64,000 bases of DNA from Acetobacter ascendens. GTDB taxonomy: Bacteria > Pseudomonadota > Alphaproteobacteria > Acetobacterales > Acetobacteraceae. Shown here one piece after another: positions 7,974-17,756 of this stretch (positions are counted from its first letter, which is position 1; the number at the start of each line of letters is the position of its first letter). The stretch lies in NCBI RefSeq assembly GCF_001766235.1, contig NZ_CP015164.1:2383001-2447000 (forward strand), in the 5' to 3' direction. The notes under the pieces were generated by a model. It had not been told where the DNA came from, searched no databases, and was given only the letters and a program-made list of their open reading frames with translations. Made by a program: the position numbers and the translations under genes.

Positions 7974-10121
7974 CTACAATGCAACAGGAAGCAATGCTTC
8001 TGCCTCAACATCCACCAGGCTTTCTGACTGCGCAGAAGCCACCTTTTCCTCCGCTTTGTGCAAAAATGGCCAATAGCGCAGGATCAGGGAAACCTTTTCC
8101 AGCGCATACTGAACATTTTGTATCTCCTGCTCCAAATACGTTTGATACGCCATGCCTGCAGGCATATCTGACCCAGAAATATGGCGCGCACTAACAGAAA
8201 TTCTTAAAGCACCAGCCATTTGCCCACGCACCCGAGCATAGGGCACAGCAACAGGCTGCCCGAGCTGATAACTTCTGGCCATAATCTGGTGCGCAGTATC
8301 TGGGCAGCCAAACGGCAAATAGCCAGAAATATCCTGCTTTAACCACACATGCAGTTGGCGACATTCCGCAAGATTTAGAACGGGGGTCATGTCACTGTTG
8401 CCCCCACCATGTATCAGGAAAGAAAAAATGGTTTGCTGCTGGTCCCACGCGTTGGGCAGAGCATCCCGTTTTTCCAAAGTATCTGGCAGCAGTTCTATTG
8501 TCTGATCCTGTTCCAGAATATGGCGTATGCCGCCCAGAAACTGCTCCAAACGACCAATTTTTTCTGAAGCAGGCACATCGGAGAAACGTTTAATTTCAGC
8601 ACATGCACCAACCCAGCGCAGCAATAGCCCCAAATTAAACTCATTATTTAAAAAAGCCGTTGCCTTACAGGCTGGCCATTCTGCCTGATTGAAATAAGCC
8701 ACCAACCCCGATGGCAACACAGCATGATCCAGCCGTTGCCGCCATGTTTCTGGCAATAAAAGCGCCCCACAAAACGCCGGGCCTGTATAAAATTTGGAAC
8801 CCGTAACCATTACAGCCCAGTCTTGCTGCAAATAGGCCTTTATACGTTCAGGCATCAGGCGCGCTTGGCAAGCATCCACCACAACATCAATCTGGCCCAG
8901 ATATGTATGGCATAGCGCCTGCACCACCTGCATATCGGGAACAAGCTGGCCTGTTTTGGAGGTATCCAGCAAATAGAGCAGCACGCGTTGCCCGGCCTGT
9001 GTGGCTTTATGAATCTGTTGCTGGCAAATATGGAAAATATTTTGCCGCGAATTCAGCTCCCCGTTTTCGGTGCGCAATGGAGCTGTCACCAACTGCGTAC
9101 TTGCCGGAAACCCAGCTATTTTCTCGCTTTTGCGAACGCGGAATCCCAATGCTGTTGTGTTGGCAAAATGCCGACCCTGTGTGGCCAATGGCACACCGCT
9201 ACCGGTTTCTTCCACCCCAGCCAAAATCACACCCACGGCAGGGTTCACCACCAAAGAAAGAGCTAACGCTGCCAGCACGGAATCTGTGCCTGATGGGGCC
9301 AAAATACAGTTATCGGGTTTCTCAACCCCATAGTATTGCGCCAAAAAGGCCTTGATATCCGCTTCCAGCGCAAGCAACGCCCCCTCTGGGGACTGCACCA
9401 GCATATCCCGCACCAGCTCTAACCGCTGTTGCTCCACAGCATTATACGCATGCAAAGATGGTGATGATGCCGTGGAAGAGGAATACTGGCCGCCTGTTAC
9501 GGAAGGACTATAGGTGCAACCGTAACGATTCTGATGGGTTTGTGGGTTAAGGCCGAGTCTTTCATCCCCACCTTCTGCCATAAGCACATCAGAAGACCCA
9601 AGATAGGGCCAAGCGCGCTGCACCCATTGGCAAAAATCATTATCATTTTCTGTTTGAACGGAAAAAACCTGCTGATCGTTTGCTGACAACAATACTGAGG
9701 AAAGCTGCTGTTGGCATAACTTCTGCAACCATTCCATCTCAGGCAGCCTATCTGCGGCCAGAGCCTCAACCCATACTTCAGGACAGCTCTCTACAGCGCC
9801 GCCAGAAGCTTTCCACCAGCGTGCGGCACTTCGTGCGCAGGCTACCCAAATACAATTTAAATATTTCTTCACATCCTGCGCGGGCAGGCCATTTAGAAGA
9901 AAAGCCATTTCCAGCGCCATGCGCCCATAAAAAGAAGCCGTCTCTTCATTTTCAAGAAACGGTTTGCCAAAAACAGGCGTCCAGACTCCGCTGCGCTGCT
10001 CACAAACAAACGGATTTGATTGCTCTGCTTTTCCAATAACAGGTGAGGAATCAGCCAGAAATGCCAGTTCCGGAACCATATGCACCCATTGCATTGGATC
10101 TGTTTGGCGGGTTCCTGTCAT
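7974..10121 (-). CDS. Large PLP-dependent enzyme of class V aminotransferase-like fold, function unknown
   Basis: The 715-residue protein is not one I recognise as a named family. Residues ~200-520 have the marks of a fold-type I PLP enzyme: a phosphate-binding loop APSGTDS (275-281), an aspartate for the pyridine nitrogen followed by Gln (DACQ, 416-419) and a probable Schiff-base lysine in TGSKFYTGPAFCGALL (Lys443). The C-terminal part has GALRISVSARHISG, like the small domain of such enzymes. An N-terminal ~190-residue region of no recognised type (Trp-rich, with WKASGGAVESCPEVWVEA) precedes it. No membrane segment or signal peptide is evident. A histidine phosphatase gene follows 18 bases later, so the two may act on one small-molecule pathway. 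Reaction and substrate cannot be stated. Confidence 0.6.
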   Translation of the reverse strand: MTGTRQTDPMQWVHMVPELAFLADSSPVIGKAEQSNPFVCEQRSGVWTPVFGKPFLENEETASFYGRMALEMAFLLNGLPAQDVKKYLNCIWVACARSAARWWKASGGAVESCPEVWVEALAADRLPEMEWLQKLCQQQLSSVLLSANDQQVFSVQTENDNDFCQWVQRAWPYLGSSDVLMAEGGDERLGLNPQTHQNRYGCTYSPSVTGGQYSSSTASSPSLHAYNAVEQQRLELVRDMLVQSPEGALLALEADIKAFLAQYYGVEKPDNCILAPSGTDSVLAALALSLVVNPAVGVILAGVEETGSGVPLATQGRHFANTTALGFRVRKSEKIAGFPASTQLVTAPLRTENGELNSRQNIFHICQQQIHKATQAGQRVLLYLLDTSKTGQLVPDMQVVQALCHTYLGQIDVVVDACQARLMPERIKAYLQQDWAVMVTGSKFYTGPAFCGALLLPETWRQRLDHAVLPSGLVAYFNQAEWPACKATAFLNNEFNLGLLLRWVGACAEIKRFSDVPASEKIGRLEQFLGGIRHILEQDQTIELLPDTLEKRDALPNAWDQQQTIFSFLIHGGGNSDMTPVLNLAECRQLHVWLKQDISGYLPFGCPDTAHQIMARSYQLGQPVAVPYARVRGQMAGALRISVSARHISGSDMPAGMAYQTYLEQEIQNVQYALEKVSLILRYWPFLHKAEEKVASAQSESLVDVEAEALLPVAL

Positions 10122-10267
10122 TGAATTAAAAACACCCTCATTTATAGAAGTTCTACCTCAATCAGACCATGTATATTTTTGTCTAACGGGTGAGATATCC
10201 TTCTCTATCCAGATTTGCATAGAAAAAACGTAAGAATGCTGGAGAATTGCTTTCTTCTCCCATATGA

Positions 10268-10285
10268 CTGATAAGCTGTTATCAG
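10268..10285. promoter_or_regulatory. 18-bp palindrome upstream of rfbB
   Basis: CTGATAA-GCTG-TTATCAG is a perfect 7-bp inverted repeat with a 4-base spacer. It lies 37 bases before rfbB in the divergent region facing the PLP-fold gene. It has the form of an operator for a dimeric regulator; no regulator is identified. Confidence 0.4.
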
Positions 10286-10322
10286 GCAATTATATCATTC
10301 TGGTCTTGAAGAACGACATAGC

Positions 10323-11381
10323 ATGCGCATCTTATTAACTGGTGGTTGTGGGTTTATCGGATCTGCCGTTATTCGCCACATCATACACAATACCTCACAT
10401 TCTGTCCTGAATGTTGACTGCATGACCTATGCAGCCTCTCCTGAGACAGTTGAAGACGCCCCAGAGAGCGAACGCTATACGTTCTCACAGACCAACATCA
10501 CAGATACATCTGCGCTGGAAAAGCTGTTCAACAGCTTTAAACCAGACGCAGTTATGCATCTGGCGGCGGAAAGCCATGTTGATCGCTCCATTGATGGACC
10601 GGGTGTCTTTATCCAGACAAATGTGGTGGGCACATACTCCATGCTGGAGGCCGCCCGCAAATACTGGATGAATCTGGAGAAGGAAGCGCAAGAAGCCTTC
10701 CGCTTTCATCACATCTCTACGGATGAAGTTTTTGGTGCCCTCGGCCCCAACGATCCGCCGTTTACCGAAACAACACCGTATGACCCGCGCAGCCCATATT
10801 CTGCCAGCAAAGCCTCTTCCGATCATCTGGTTCGGGCTTGGTATCACACCTTTGGGCTGCCCACCTTTGTCACCAACACGACAAATAACTACGGCATCTG
10901 GCATTTCCCCGAAAAACTGATCCCACTTATCACCATCAATGCCATTGAGAGCAAAGAACTGCCCGTATACGGCAAGGGTGACAATGTGCGTGACTGGTTG
11001 TTTGTGGAAGATCACGCTGAAGCTCTGGTGAAAGCCGTTGAAAAAGGCAAACCGGGCGAAACCTACGCCATTGGTGCACGCCAGCCGCGCACTAATCTGG
11101 AAGTTGTGCAGACAATCTGCCGTATTCTGGATGAGCTTTCCCCAGATTCAGCAGGCCCGCGTGAACGGCTGATCCGTTACGTAACAGATCGCCCCGGCCA
11201 TGATTTCCGTTACGAAATTGATCCCTCCCACGCCGAACAGGCGTTGGACTGGAAAGCCAAACATAATTTTGAAACCGGCATCCGCCGCACTGTCCAGTGG
11301 TATCTGGACAACCGCGCATGGTGGGAAAGCATTCGCGCCCGCCGCTATACTGGCCAGAGACTGGGAACCACTGCTCCATGA
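10323..11381 (+). CDS. rfbB: dTDP-glucose 4,6-dehydratase
   Basis: The 352-residue extended short-chain dehydrogenase catalyses the second step of dTDP-L-rhamnose synthesis. The NAD site is GGCGFIG (residues 7-13). The catalytic STDEVFG (132-138, with T133, D134 and E135) and the YSASK pair (Tyr159, Lys163) are intact. [13 protein letters not shown] is typical of RmlB. It is the first gene of an rfbBACD run and overlaps rfbA by four bases (ATGA). Confidence 0.97.
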   Translation: MRILLTGGCGFIGSAVIRHIIHNTSHSVLNVDCMTYAASPETVEDAPESERYTFSQTNITDTSALEKLFNSFKPDAVMHLAAESHVDRSIDGPGVFIQTNVVGTYSMLEAARKYWMNLEKEAQEAFRFHHISTDEVFGALGPNDPPFTETTPYDPRSPYSASKASSDHLVRAWYHTFGLPTFVTNTTNNYGIWHFPEKLIPLITINAIESKELPVYGKGDNVRDWLFVEDHAEALVKAVEKGKPGETYAIGARQPRTNLEVVQTICRILDELSPDSAGPRERLIRYVTDRPGHDFRYEIDPSHAEQALDWKAKHNFETGIRRTVQWYLDNRAWWESIRARRYTGQRLGTTAP

Positions 11382-12289
11382 TTCAGAAACCTGCTACTCC
11401 TACCCCCATGAAGGGCATTCTGCTGGCTGGCGGATCTGGCACGCGGCTGTACCCCATGACACTGGCGGCGAGCAAACAGTTGCTGCCAGTTTATGATAAA
11501 CCAATGGTTTATTATCCGCTTTCCACACTGATGCTGGCAGGTATCAAGGATATCATGATCATCAGCACCCCGCTGGATCTGCCGCAGTTTAAGCGCCTGC
11601 TGGGAGATGGTTCTCAGTTTGGTGTAAACTTTGAATACCGTGTTCAACCTTCACCCGATGGTATTCCGCAGGCCTTCCTGATTGCTGAAGACTGGCTGCA
11701 GGGCGCTCCTTGCGCATTGGCTCTGGGTGATAACCTGATTTTTGCTGATCACCTCAGCGCTTCCTTGCAGAAAGCAGCTGCACGCCCACAAGGCGCTACA
11801 GTTTTTGCTTATCAAGTCCGTGATCCCGAACGTTATGGGGTTGTTTCCTTTGATGAAACAGACCGTGCGCTTGATATTGTAGAAAAGCCAACCAACCCGC
11901 CTTCAAACTGGGCCGTAACAGGCCTGTATTTCTATGATAACCGTGTGCTGGATTTTGCCAAAAAGGTGAAACCTTCCGCACGTGGTGAGCTGGAAATTAC
12001 AGATCTGAACCGTTTTTACCTGGAAGAAGGTAATCTACAGGTTGAGCGTCTGGGCCGTGGTTGTGCTTGGTTGGATGCTGGTATTCCTGACAGCCTGCTG
12101 GAAGCAAGCCAGTTTGTGCACACCATTCAGGCCCGTCAGGGCATGCTAGTCGGCTCCCCTGCAGAAGTGGCCTTCCGTATGGGGTATATTTCTGCCGATC
12201 ATCTTAAAGAACATGCCAAGCGCATGGGTAAAACAGAGCTGGGGCGGGTGTTGTTCAACCTAGCTTCATCTGAAGGTACAGGCCACTAA
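11378..12289 (+). CDS. rfbA: Glucose-1-phosphate thymidylyltransferase
   Basis: This enzyme makes dTDP-glucose from dTTP and glucose-1-phosphate, the entry step to dTDP-rhamnose. The nucleotide loop is [16 protein letters not shown] (residues 13-28), followed by the Lys of [17 protein letters not shown]. Length (303) and the C-terminal helical region fit RmlA. I chose ATG 11378, which overlaps the rfbB stop as ATGA. Met11 (11408) lies directly before the conserved core and is the other option. An upstream in-frame start at 11297 would overlap rfbB too far. Confidence 0.95.
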   Translation: MIQKPATPTPMKGILLAGGSGTRLYPMTLAASKQLLPVYDKPMVYYPLSTLMLAGIKDIMIISTPLDLPQFKRLLGDGSQFGVNFEYRVQPSPDGIPQAFLIAEDWLQGAPCALALGDNLIFADHLSASLQKAAARPQGATVFAYQVRDPERYGVVSFDETDRALDIVEKPTNPPSNWAVTGLYFYDNRVLDFAKKVKPSARGELEITDLNRFYLEEGNLQVERLGRGCAWLDAGIPDSLLEASQFVHTIQARQGMLVGSPAEVAFRMGYISADHLKEHAKRMGKTELGRVLFNLASSEGTGH

Positions 12290-12305
12290 GGCCTGCTTTT
12301 TCTTT
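12279..12305 (+). terminator. Terminator-like hairpin between rfbA and rfbC
   Basis: CAGGCC-actaa-GGCCTG is followed by CTTTTTCTTTTT and overlaps the rfbA stop. The stem is only 6 bp, so it may attenuate rather than end transcription into rfbC and rfbD. Confidence 0.45.
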
Positions 12306-12337
12306 TTCCCCCATAGCAACGCAGGAGTTTCCCGCGC

Positions 12338-12910
12338 ATGAAATCCGAACGCCTTGCCATTCCCGATGTTATTCTGATTACGCCACCACGCTTTGGTGAC
12401 AATCGTGGGTTCTTTTCAGAAACCTACAATATCGAACGCATGCGCGAAGCAGGCATTACGGAACCTTTCGTGCAGGATAACCAGAGCCTTTCCCGCCAGA
12501 AAGGCGTTATTCGCGGCCTGCACTGCCAGCTTGATCCGTTTGCACAGGGCAAGCTGGTGCGCTGCACGCGTGGTGCTATCTGGGATGTGGCTGTAGATGC
12601 CCGCACAGGCTCCCCCACTTATGGGAAATGGGTTGCGGCTGAACTGTCCGAAGAAAATTGGTCTCAGCTCTGGATTCCGCCAGGCTTCCTGCACGGCTTC
12701 TGCACTCTGACTGAAAATGCAGAAGTGCAATACAAATGCACGGCTCTTTACAGCAAAGCATCTGAACGTGCCGTTATCTGGAACAGCGCGGAACTTAACA
12801 TCGATTGGCCCGTTAAGGCCGAGGACGCCGTATTGTCTGAAAAAGACTTGCTGGCCCCAGAATTTTCGGCTGCCAAAGGGTGGTTCCAGTATGCAGGGAA
12901 AGAAGGCTGA
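12338..12910 (+). CDS. rfbC: dTDP-4-dehydrorhamnose 3,5-epimerase
   Basis: The 190-residue cupin-fold protein matches RmlC. The catalytic His is in VIRGLHCQ (His62), and a conserved Tyr lies in QYKCTALYS (near 138). IPPGFLHGFCTL (113-124) is the usual cupin strand. It acts after RfbB on dTDP-4-keto-6-deoxyglucose. rfbD begins two bases after its stop. Confidence 0.96.
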   Translation: MKSERLAIPDVILITPPRFGDNRGFFSETYNIERMREAGITEPFVQDNQSLSRQKGVIRGLHCQLDPFAQGKLVRCTRGAIWDVAVDARTGSPTYGKWVAAELSEENWSQLWIPPGFLHGFCTLTENAEVQYKCTALYSKASERAVIWNSAELNIDWPVKAEDAVLSEKDLLAPEFSAAKGWFQYAGKEG

Positions 12911-12912
12911 GC

Positions 12913-13818
12913 ATGAGCATTCTGTCTGAAACTGGCGGCCCTGTTCTGGTAACTGGCGGAAAAGGCCAGCTTGCTACATCTCTGGTAAATCTTGGCGGAC
13001 CGCGCATCTGTTGTGTTGGCCGTCCGGGTTTTGACTTTGACCGCCCCGAAACACTTAAGGAGACGCTAGAGGCCATCAAACCTGTTGCTGTGGTAAATGC
13101 TGCCGCATGGACAGCCGTTGATCTGGCAGAAAGTGAGCCTGAAGCCGCAGCCCGCGCCAACACAACCGGGCCAGAACTACTGGCACGCCTGTGTGCAGAA
13201 CACGGGATACCTTTTATTCATGTTTCCACAGATTATGTTTTTGCTGGAGACAAGGGTGCACCTTATGTGGAAACAGACCCTGTTTCCCCTCAGACTGTTT
13301 ACGGTAGCACCAAAGCAGAAGGCGAAAGCCGTATTCTGGCGGCTGATCCACGCAGCATTATCCTGCGCACCTCTTGGGTTTATTCAGCGCATGGAAAAAA
13401 CTTTGTGCGCACAATGCTGAATGTTGGTGCCAAAAACGCAGCCCTAAAAGTTGTGGGGGATCAACGTGGCAACCCAACCTGCTCCGATGATCTGGCGCAG
13501 GCTATTCTTTCCATTCTGGCCACTATTGAAAAAACTGGCTGGAAAGACGAATACGCAGGTATTTACCACGCCTGTGGCACTGGTGAGACAACATGGCACG
13601 GTCTGGCCGATGCAGCACTGCAAAAAGCATCTGAATATGGCCAAGCCAAACCCACCATTACAGCCATTCGTACAGAAGATTGGCCAACACCTGCCAAGCG
13701 TCCCGCCGATTCCCGCATGGATAACGGTAAACTCGCACGCGTATTTGGCGTGCAAATGCCGCAATGGCAGGAAAGCGTGAACAAGGTAGTACACCAGATC
13801 TTCACTGCACCTTCCTAA
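12913..13818 (+). CDS. rfbD: dTDP-4-dehydrorhamnose reductase
   Basis: This 301-residue RmlD-type reductase makes dTDP-L-rhamnose, the last step of the pathway. The nucleotide loop is VLVTGGKGQLATSL (residues 11-24). STDYVFAGDKGAPYVETD and VYGSTKAEGE carry the Thr, Tyr and Lys of the short-chain dehydrogenase active site. I took the ATG at 12913, two bases after the rfbC stop, because homology starts there; an upstream in-frame start at 12880 lies inside rfbC. Confidence 0.96.
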   Translation: MSILSETGGPVLVTGGKGQLATSLVNLGGPRICCVGRPGFDFDRPETLKETLEAIKPVAVVNAAAWTAVDLAESEPEAAARANTTGPELLARLCAEHGIPFIHVSTDYVFAGDKGAPYVETDPVSPQTVYGSTKAEGESRILAADPRSIILRTSWVYSAHGKNFVRTMLNVGAKNAALKVVGDQRGNPTCSDDLAQAILSILATIEKTGWKDEYAGIYHACGTGETTWHGLADAALQKASEYGQAKPTITAIRTEDWPTPAKRPADSRMDNGKLARVFGVQMPQWQESVNKVVHQIFTAPS

Positions 13819-13887
13819 CACCTCTCTGGGGGAGCAGGCGGCCCCAGAAGGTTATCTCAATCAATAACCGCCTGACAAAATACAGAA

Positions 13888-14874
13888 GTGAACAGTCAGG
13901 TGCAGACACCAAACGTGCAACACGGGATGGATCTTCCCCAACATCAGGAAACTGTTCCTGTTGCCGTTTTACTTTCTGTTTACAATGGTGCTGCATTTTT
14001 AAATGATCTGCTAACATCTCTTAAACAGCAAACGCATACAAACTGGGTTCTGCTCTGGCGGGATGATGGATCTACAGATGCAAGTATAAAATGCATGCAT
14101 CAGTTTGCGTTGGATGTTGGTATTCAACGTTGCAGGCAAATTACATCATCCCCCGCGCATCTGGGGGTTGTGCTTTCTTACGCTACACTGCTGAAAGATG
14201 TGCCCGCAGGCTTTTTTGTCGCCTTCTGCGATCAGGATGATGTCTGGTTTCCAGATAAACTAGAACGTGGACTTAAAGCGCTTACAGTTACCCAAAAACC
14301 TGCACTTTATTGCTCCCGGCAACGCTTAACAGATACCAAGCTGCGCCCTATCAGCATTTCACCGCAGTTACCGCCAAATCCGTGCTTTCAAATGGCATTA
14401 ACGCAGAATATTGCCACGGGCTGCACCATTATGCTCTCCCCTGCGGCGGTCTCGCTCTTGCAAGCCAATTTTCCACCGCCCAACCATATTTTGCATGATT
14501 GGTGGGCGTATTTGGTTATTACTGGCGCAGACGGCACAGTTATTACGGATAATCGGCCCACACTGTTTTATCGCCAACATGATAACAACGCTGTAGGGGC
14601 ACCTGCCTTATTTACGCAGCGTGCGTTAGCCGCTATCCGGCGCGGGCCGTGGCAGTTTATGTTCATCTTTCGGGATAATCTGGCCTATCTTGGCAAACAA
14701 CCTTATCTTTCAACAAACAACAGGCACTTTGTAGATGCATTACACAGAGTGCTGTCACAATCGGGCCTGATGGGAAGATGGCACAGATGGCGTATGCTGC
14801 AACACTCCCCCAAACTGCGTAGATATACTTGGCCGGAACAAATTATTTTCAGGCTGTGGTTTCTGCTGGGCTAA
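13888..14874 (+). CDS. GT2-type glycosyltransferase
   Basis: The 328-residue protein has a GT-A fold: VAVLLSVYNGAAFLNDLLTS near the N-terminus, LWRDDGSTDAS (residues 56-66) for the nucleotide, and FCDQDDVWFPDKLE (113-126) for the metal and donor. No transmembrane anchor is clear. It follows rfbBACD by 70 bases on the same strand, so a rhamnosyltransferase or other polysaccharide enzyme is the natural guess; the substrate is inferred from context only. Confidence 0.85.
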   Translation: MNSQVQTPNVQHGMDLPQHQETVPVAVLLSVYNGAAFLNDLLTSLKQQTHTNWVLLWRDDGSTDASIKCMHQFALDVGIQRCRQITSSPAHLGVVLSYATLLKDVPAGFFVAFCDQDDVWFPDKLERGLKALTVTQKPALYCSRQRLTDTKLRPISISPQLPPNPCFQMALTQNIATGCTIMLSPAAVSLLQANFPPPNHILHDWWAYLVITGADGTVITDNRPTLFYRQHDNNAVGAPALFTQRALAAIRRGPWQFMFIFRDNLAYLGKQPYLSTNNRHFVDALHRVLSQSGLMGRWHRWRMLQHSPKLRRYTWPEQIIFRLWFLLG

Positions 14875-15108
14875 ATAGTACGTTGTGCTTTTTAGAAGGC
14901 TTTGCTCTTTTCCATCACCTACAACGTGCAAATAAAACATTATGAGCAAGATTATGTGCTCAACACCTACATTTTCTCTGCATATCCCTTAACAAAACCA
15001 CGTTCCAGTGCTTCTGCTATAAAGCTGTTCACGATAGATTACCGCTACTGCTAAAACCGAATCATTCTCATCAATCACCCGCAAACATTTTTCCGGCATG
15101 CTGGAAAT

Positions 15109-17754
15109 GTGTTTCGGCTTCTGGAGTCAGGATCAACACCCTTGGCGCGCATAAGCCCTACGCAATCCGATCAGTATCCCCCATCCTCACACAAAAGCAC
15201 ATTGCGTTTGCGCCTAGAGGAAGGTGGTGGGCTCGCGCTATGCGTTCTGGCCTGCGCTCTATTAGCTGCTCTTGTCAGCTATAATCCCAATGATCCGTCT
15301 TTCAACACGGCAACAGGGCAACCACCTACCAACCTGTTAGGCATAAGCGGGGCCTTTTTTGCCGATACGCTACTGCAAGGCGTGGGGCTGGCAGCCATTT
15401 TGCCCGCATTAATTCTGATTGCATGGGGCTGGCGGTTTATGAGCCATCGGCTACTGGGCCACGAATCATGGCCTGTATTTGGCATGCGTGTTGTTGCTAT
15501 TCTGTGCTTATTACCCGTTTCTGGCGCACTGCTGGCTGCTATTCCTCTGCTCTTTACAGCCTTGCCTGCCATTAACTGGCCAACCCAAGCTGGTATTGGC
15601 GGGGGCATTGGCCATTCCATCGCTCAAACATCTATTGCTGCTGGCATGGCGGCCATTGGCCCGGCCGGTGGCATGGTGCTGTGGCTACTTGGGCTGCTAC
15701 TGGCTTTTCTGCTTATGGCTTTGGCCACAGGCCTACGGCGGGAGGAATGGTTTGCCATCTGGCGGGTAACACTGATGTTGCTCCGCTTGCCGGGCAAACT
15801 TGGGGTGCGCTTTGTGCGTTACTATGCCAGCCGCAAACCTCAGGCAGATACGTATACTTCTACGGAAACGGCTGATCTTTATAAAACCCGGCCTCAGACG
15901 TCCTCACAATCTCTCTTTGCTCATGGTGAACCAGAGGTAGAGGAAGTTACCCACGCAGCACCAACAGCTACACCTTCTGGTACAGCCTTGGTGCTACACA
16001 ATGAAGAAGACAGCAAAAAACCTGCGTCTTCTTCATTGGAACTAACACATCATACGCCTGATCCCGCGCCCGTAGCTACGCCGGCTCCTGTTGTCACTCA
16101 AGCGCCCCCTCCGCCGCCGCCTGCCCCAGAAAAACCGGCCAAATCGGGCATTCTGGGCCGCCTGTTTTCTGGAAGTGCAAATCAGGAAGGTAGCACCGGC
16201 CCTACGGTACGTGCTGGTGCCACTGTACGTAAGGGTGGCTGGGAGCTGCCTTCTCTCAGCCTTCTTAAACCGGCTCCGAGCAATACGCGTACAGGCCCTT
16301 CCCCAGAAGCGCTAAATGCAACAGCACGCCTTCTGGAACAGGTGCTGGCCGATTATGGTGTGCAGGGTAAAATTGTGGGCATGAGCGCAGGCCCCGTTGT
16401 TACCCTCTATGAATTGGAGCCTGCACCGGGCATTCGTTCTGCCCGTATTATTGGCCTTTCAGATGATGTGGCACGCTCTCTTTCTGTGCTGAGTGTGCGT
16501 ATTGCCACTGTGCCCGGCCGCAACGTGATGGGCATTGAAGTGCCCAACCAAACGCGTGAAACGGTTTACCTTTCCGAACTCCTCAATCAGCCCACATGGC
16601 GAGATGATCCGGGCCAGCTTCCTTTGGCTCTGGGTAAAGATATTGCTGGTGAACCGGTATTCAGTGATCTGGCGCGTATGCCGCACTTGCTGGTAGCCGG
16701 CACCACGGGTTCGGGTAAATCCGTTGGTGTTAACGCCATGATTCTTTCGCTGCTTTATCGGCTTTCCCCCGATGAGTGCCGCCTGATCATGATTGATCCT
16801 AAGGTGCTTGAACTCTCCATCTATGATGGCATTCCGCATCTGCTCACACCGGTGGTGACGGAACCACCAAAAGCCGTAAATGCCCTTAAATGGGTTGTGC
16901 GCGAAATGGACCGCCGTTACCGCACCATGGCGCATATGCAGGTGCGTAATATTGCTGGCTATAATGCCCGCGCAGCTGAAGCCCGGGCCGATGGTGAAGT
17001 GGTTGTGCGTCGGGTGCAAACTGGTTTTGACCCCGAAACCGGTAATCCGGTTTTTGAGGAACAATCTGTCACGCTAGACCCCATGCCCTATATCGTCGTG
17101 ATTATTGACGAAATGGCTGACCTGATGATGACGGCAGGGAAAGAAATTGATGCCTGTGTGCAGCGTCTGGCCCAAAAAGCCCGCGCCGCTGGTATTCATG
17201 TTATTATGGCCACGCAGCGTCCTTCTGTGGATGTCATTACCGGCACCATTAAAGCCAACTTTCCCACCCGTATTTCCTTTCAGGTTATCAGCAAGTTTGA
17301 TAGCCGGACCATCTTGGGCGAACAGGGGGCTGAACAGCTTTTGGGCCAAGGTGATATGCTGTTCATGCAAGGGGGCGGCCGCATTACCCGTGTGCACGGC
17401 CCATTTGTGGCTGATAGCGAAGTGGAGCAGGTGGTTAACTTCCTGAAAGAACAGGGAGAACCTGTTTACGATGATGACGTGCTGGCAGAACCTGTGGATG
17501 AAACAGCATCCTCTAATAGTGGTTCCGGCCGTTCTGGAGGCGGTGATAACGGCGAATCAGAAATGTATGATGAAGCCGTTTCTATTGTGACCAGTGAAGG
17601 CAAAGCCTCTACCTCGTTCATTCAGCGTAAGCTTTCCATCGGCTATAACCGCGCCGCCAAACTGATTGAGCAGATGGAAAAAGAAGGCATTATCAGCCGG
17701 GCTGACCATGTTGGCCGCCGCAAGGTATTGGTTGGCGCCAATAGGGAGGATTAA
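15109..17754 (+). CDS. ftsK: DNA translocase FtsK
   Basis: The 881-residue protein pumps DNA at the division septum and helps resolve chromosome dimers. The N-terminal ~220 residues carry four or so hydrophobic segments. A Pro/Ala-rich linker (about 250-370) is shorter than in E. coli. The motor domain holds Walker A GTTGSGKS (531-538) and Walker B IVVIIDEMADLMM. The C-terminal winged-helix gamma domain, which reads KOPS sites, ends the protein (EAVSIVTSEGKASTSFIQRK). The start is GTG at 15109; the true start could be a little downstream because the first ~30 residues are not conserved in style. An SD-like AGGGAGGA at its 3' end serves the next gene. Confidence 0.96.
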   Translation: MFRLLESGSTPLARISPTQSDQYPPSSHKSTLRLRLEEGGGLALCVLACALLAALVSYNPNDPSFNTATGQPPTNLLGISGAFFADTLLQGVGLAAILPALILIAWGWRFMSHRLLGHESWPVFGMRVVAILCLLPVSGALLAAIPLLFTALPAINWPTQAGIGGGIGHSIAQTSIAAGMAAIGPAGGMVLWLLGLLLAFLLMALATGLRREEWFAIWRVTLMLLRLPGKLGVRFVRYYASRKPQADTYTSTETADLYKTRPQTSSQSLFAHGEPEVEEVTHAAPTATPSGTALVLHNEEDSKKPASSSLELTHHTPDPAPVATPAPVVTQAPPPPPPAPEKPAKSGILGRLFSGSANQEGSTGPTVRAGATVRKGGWELPSLSLLKPAPSNTRTGPSPEALNATARLLEQVLADYGVQGKIVGMSAGPVVTLYELEPAPGIRSARIIGLSDDVARSLSVLSVRIATVPGRNVMGIEVPNQTRETVYLSELLNQPTWRDDPGQLPLALGKDIAGEPVFSDLARMPHLLVAGTTGSGKSVGVNAMILSLLYRLSPDECRLIMIDPKVLELSIYDGIPHLLTPVVTEPPKAVNALKWVVREMDRRYRTMAHMQVRNIAGYNARAAEARADGEVVVRRVQTGFDPETGNPVFEEQSVTLDPMPYIVVIIDEMADLMMTAGKEIDACVQRLAQKARAAGIHVIMATQRPSVDVITGTIKANFPTRISFQVISKFDSRTILGEQGAEQLLGQGDMLFMQGGGRITRVHGPFVADSEVEQVVNFLKEQGEPVYDDDVLAEPVDETASSNSGSGRSGGGDNGESEMYDEAVSIVTSEGKASTSFIQRKLSIGYNRAAKLIEQMEKEGIISRADHVGRRKVLVGANRED

Positions 17755-17756
17755 AC

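Noticed and set aside
13826-13847. CTGGGG/CCCCAG hairpin after rfbD as a terminator
   Set aside because: The stem has only 6 bp and there is no T run, so the support is too weak.
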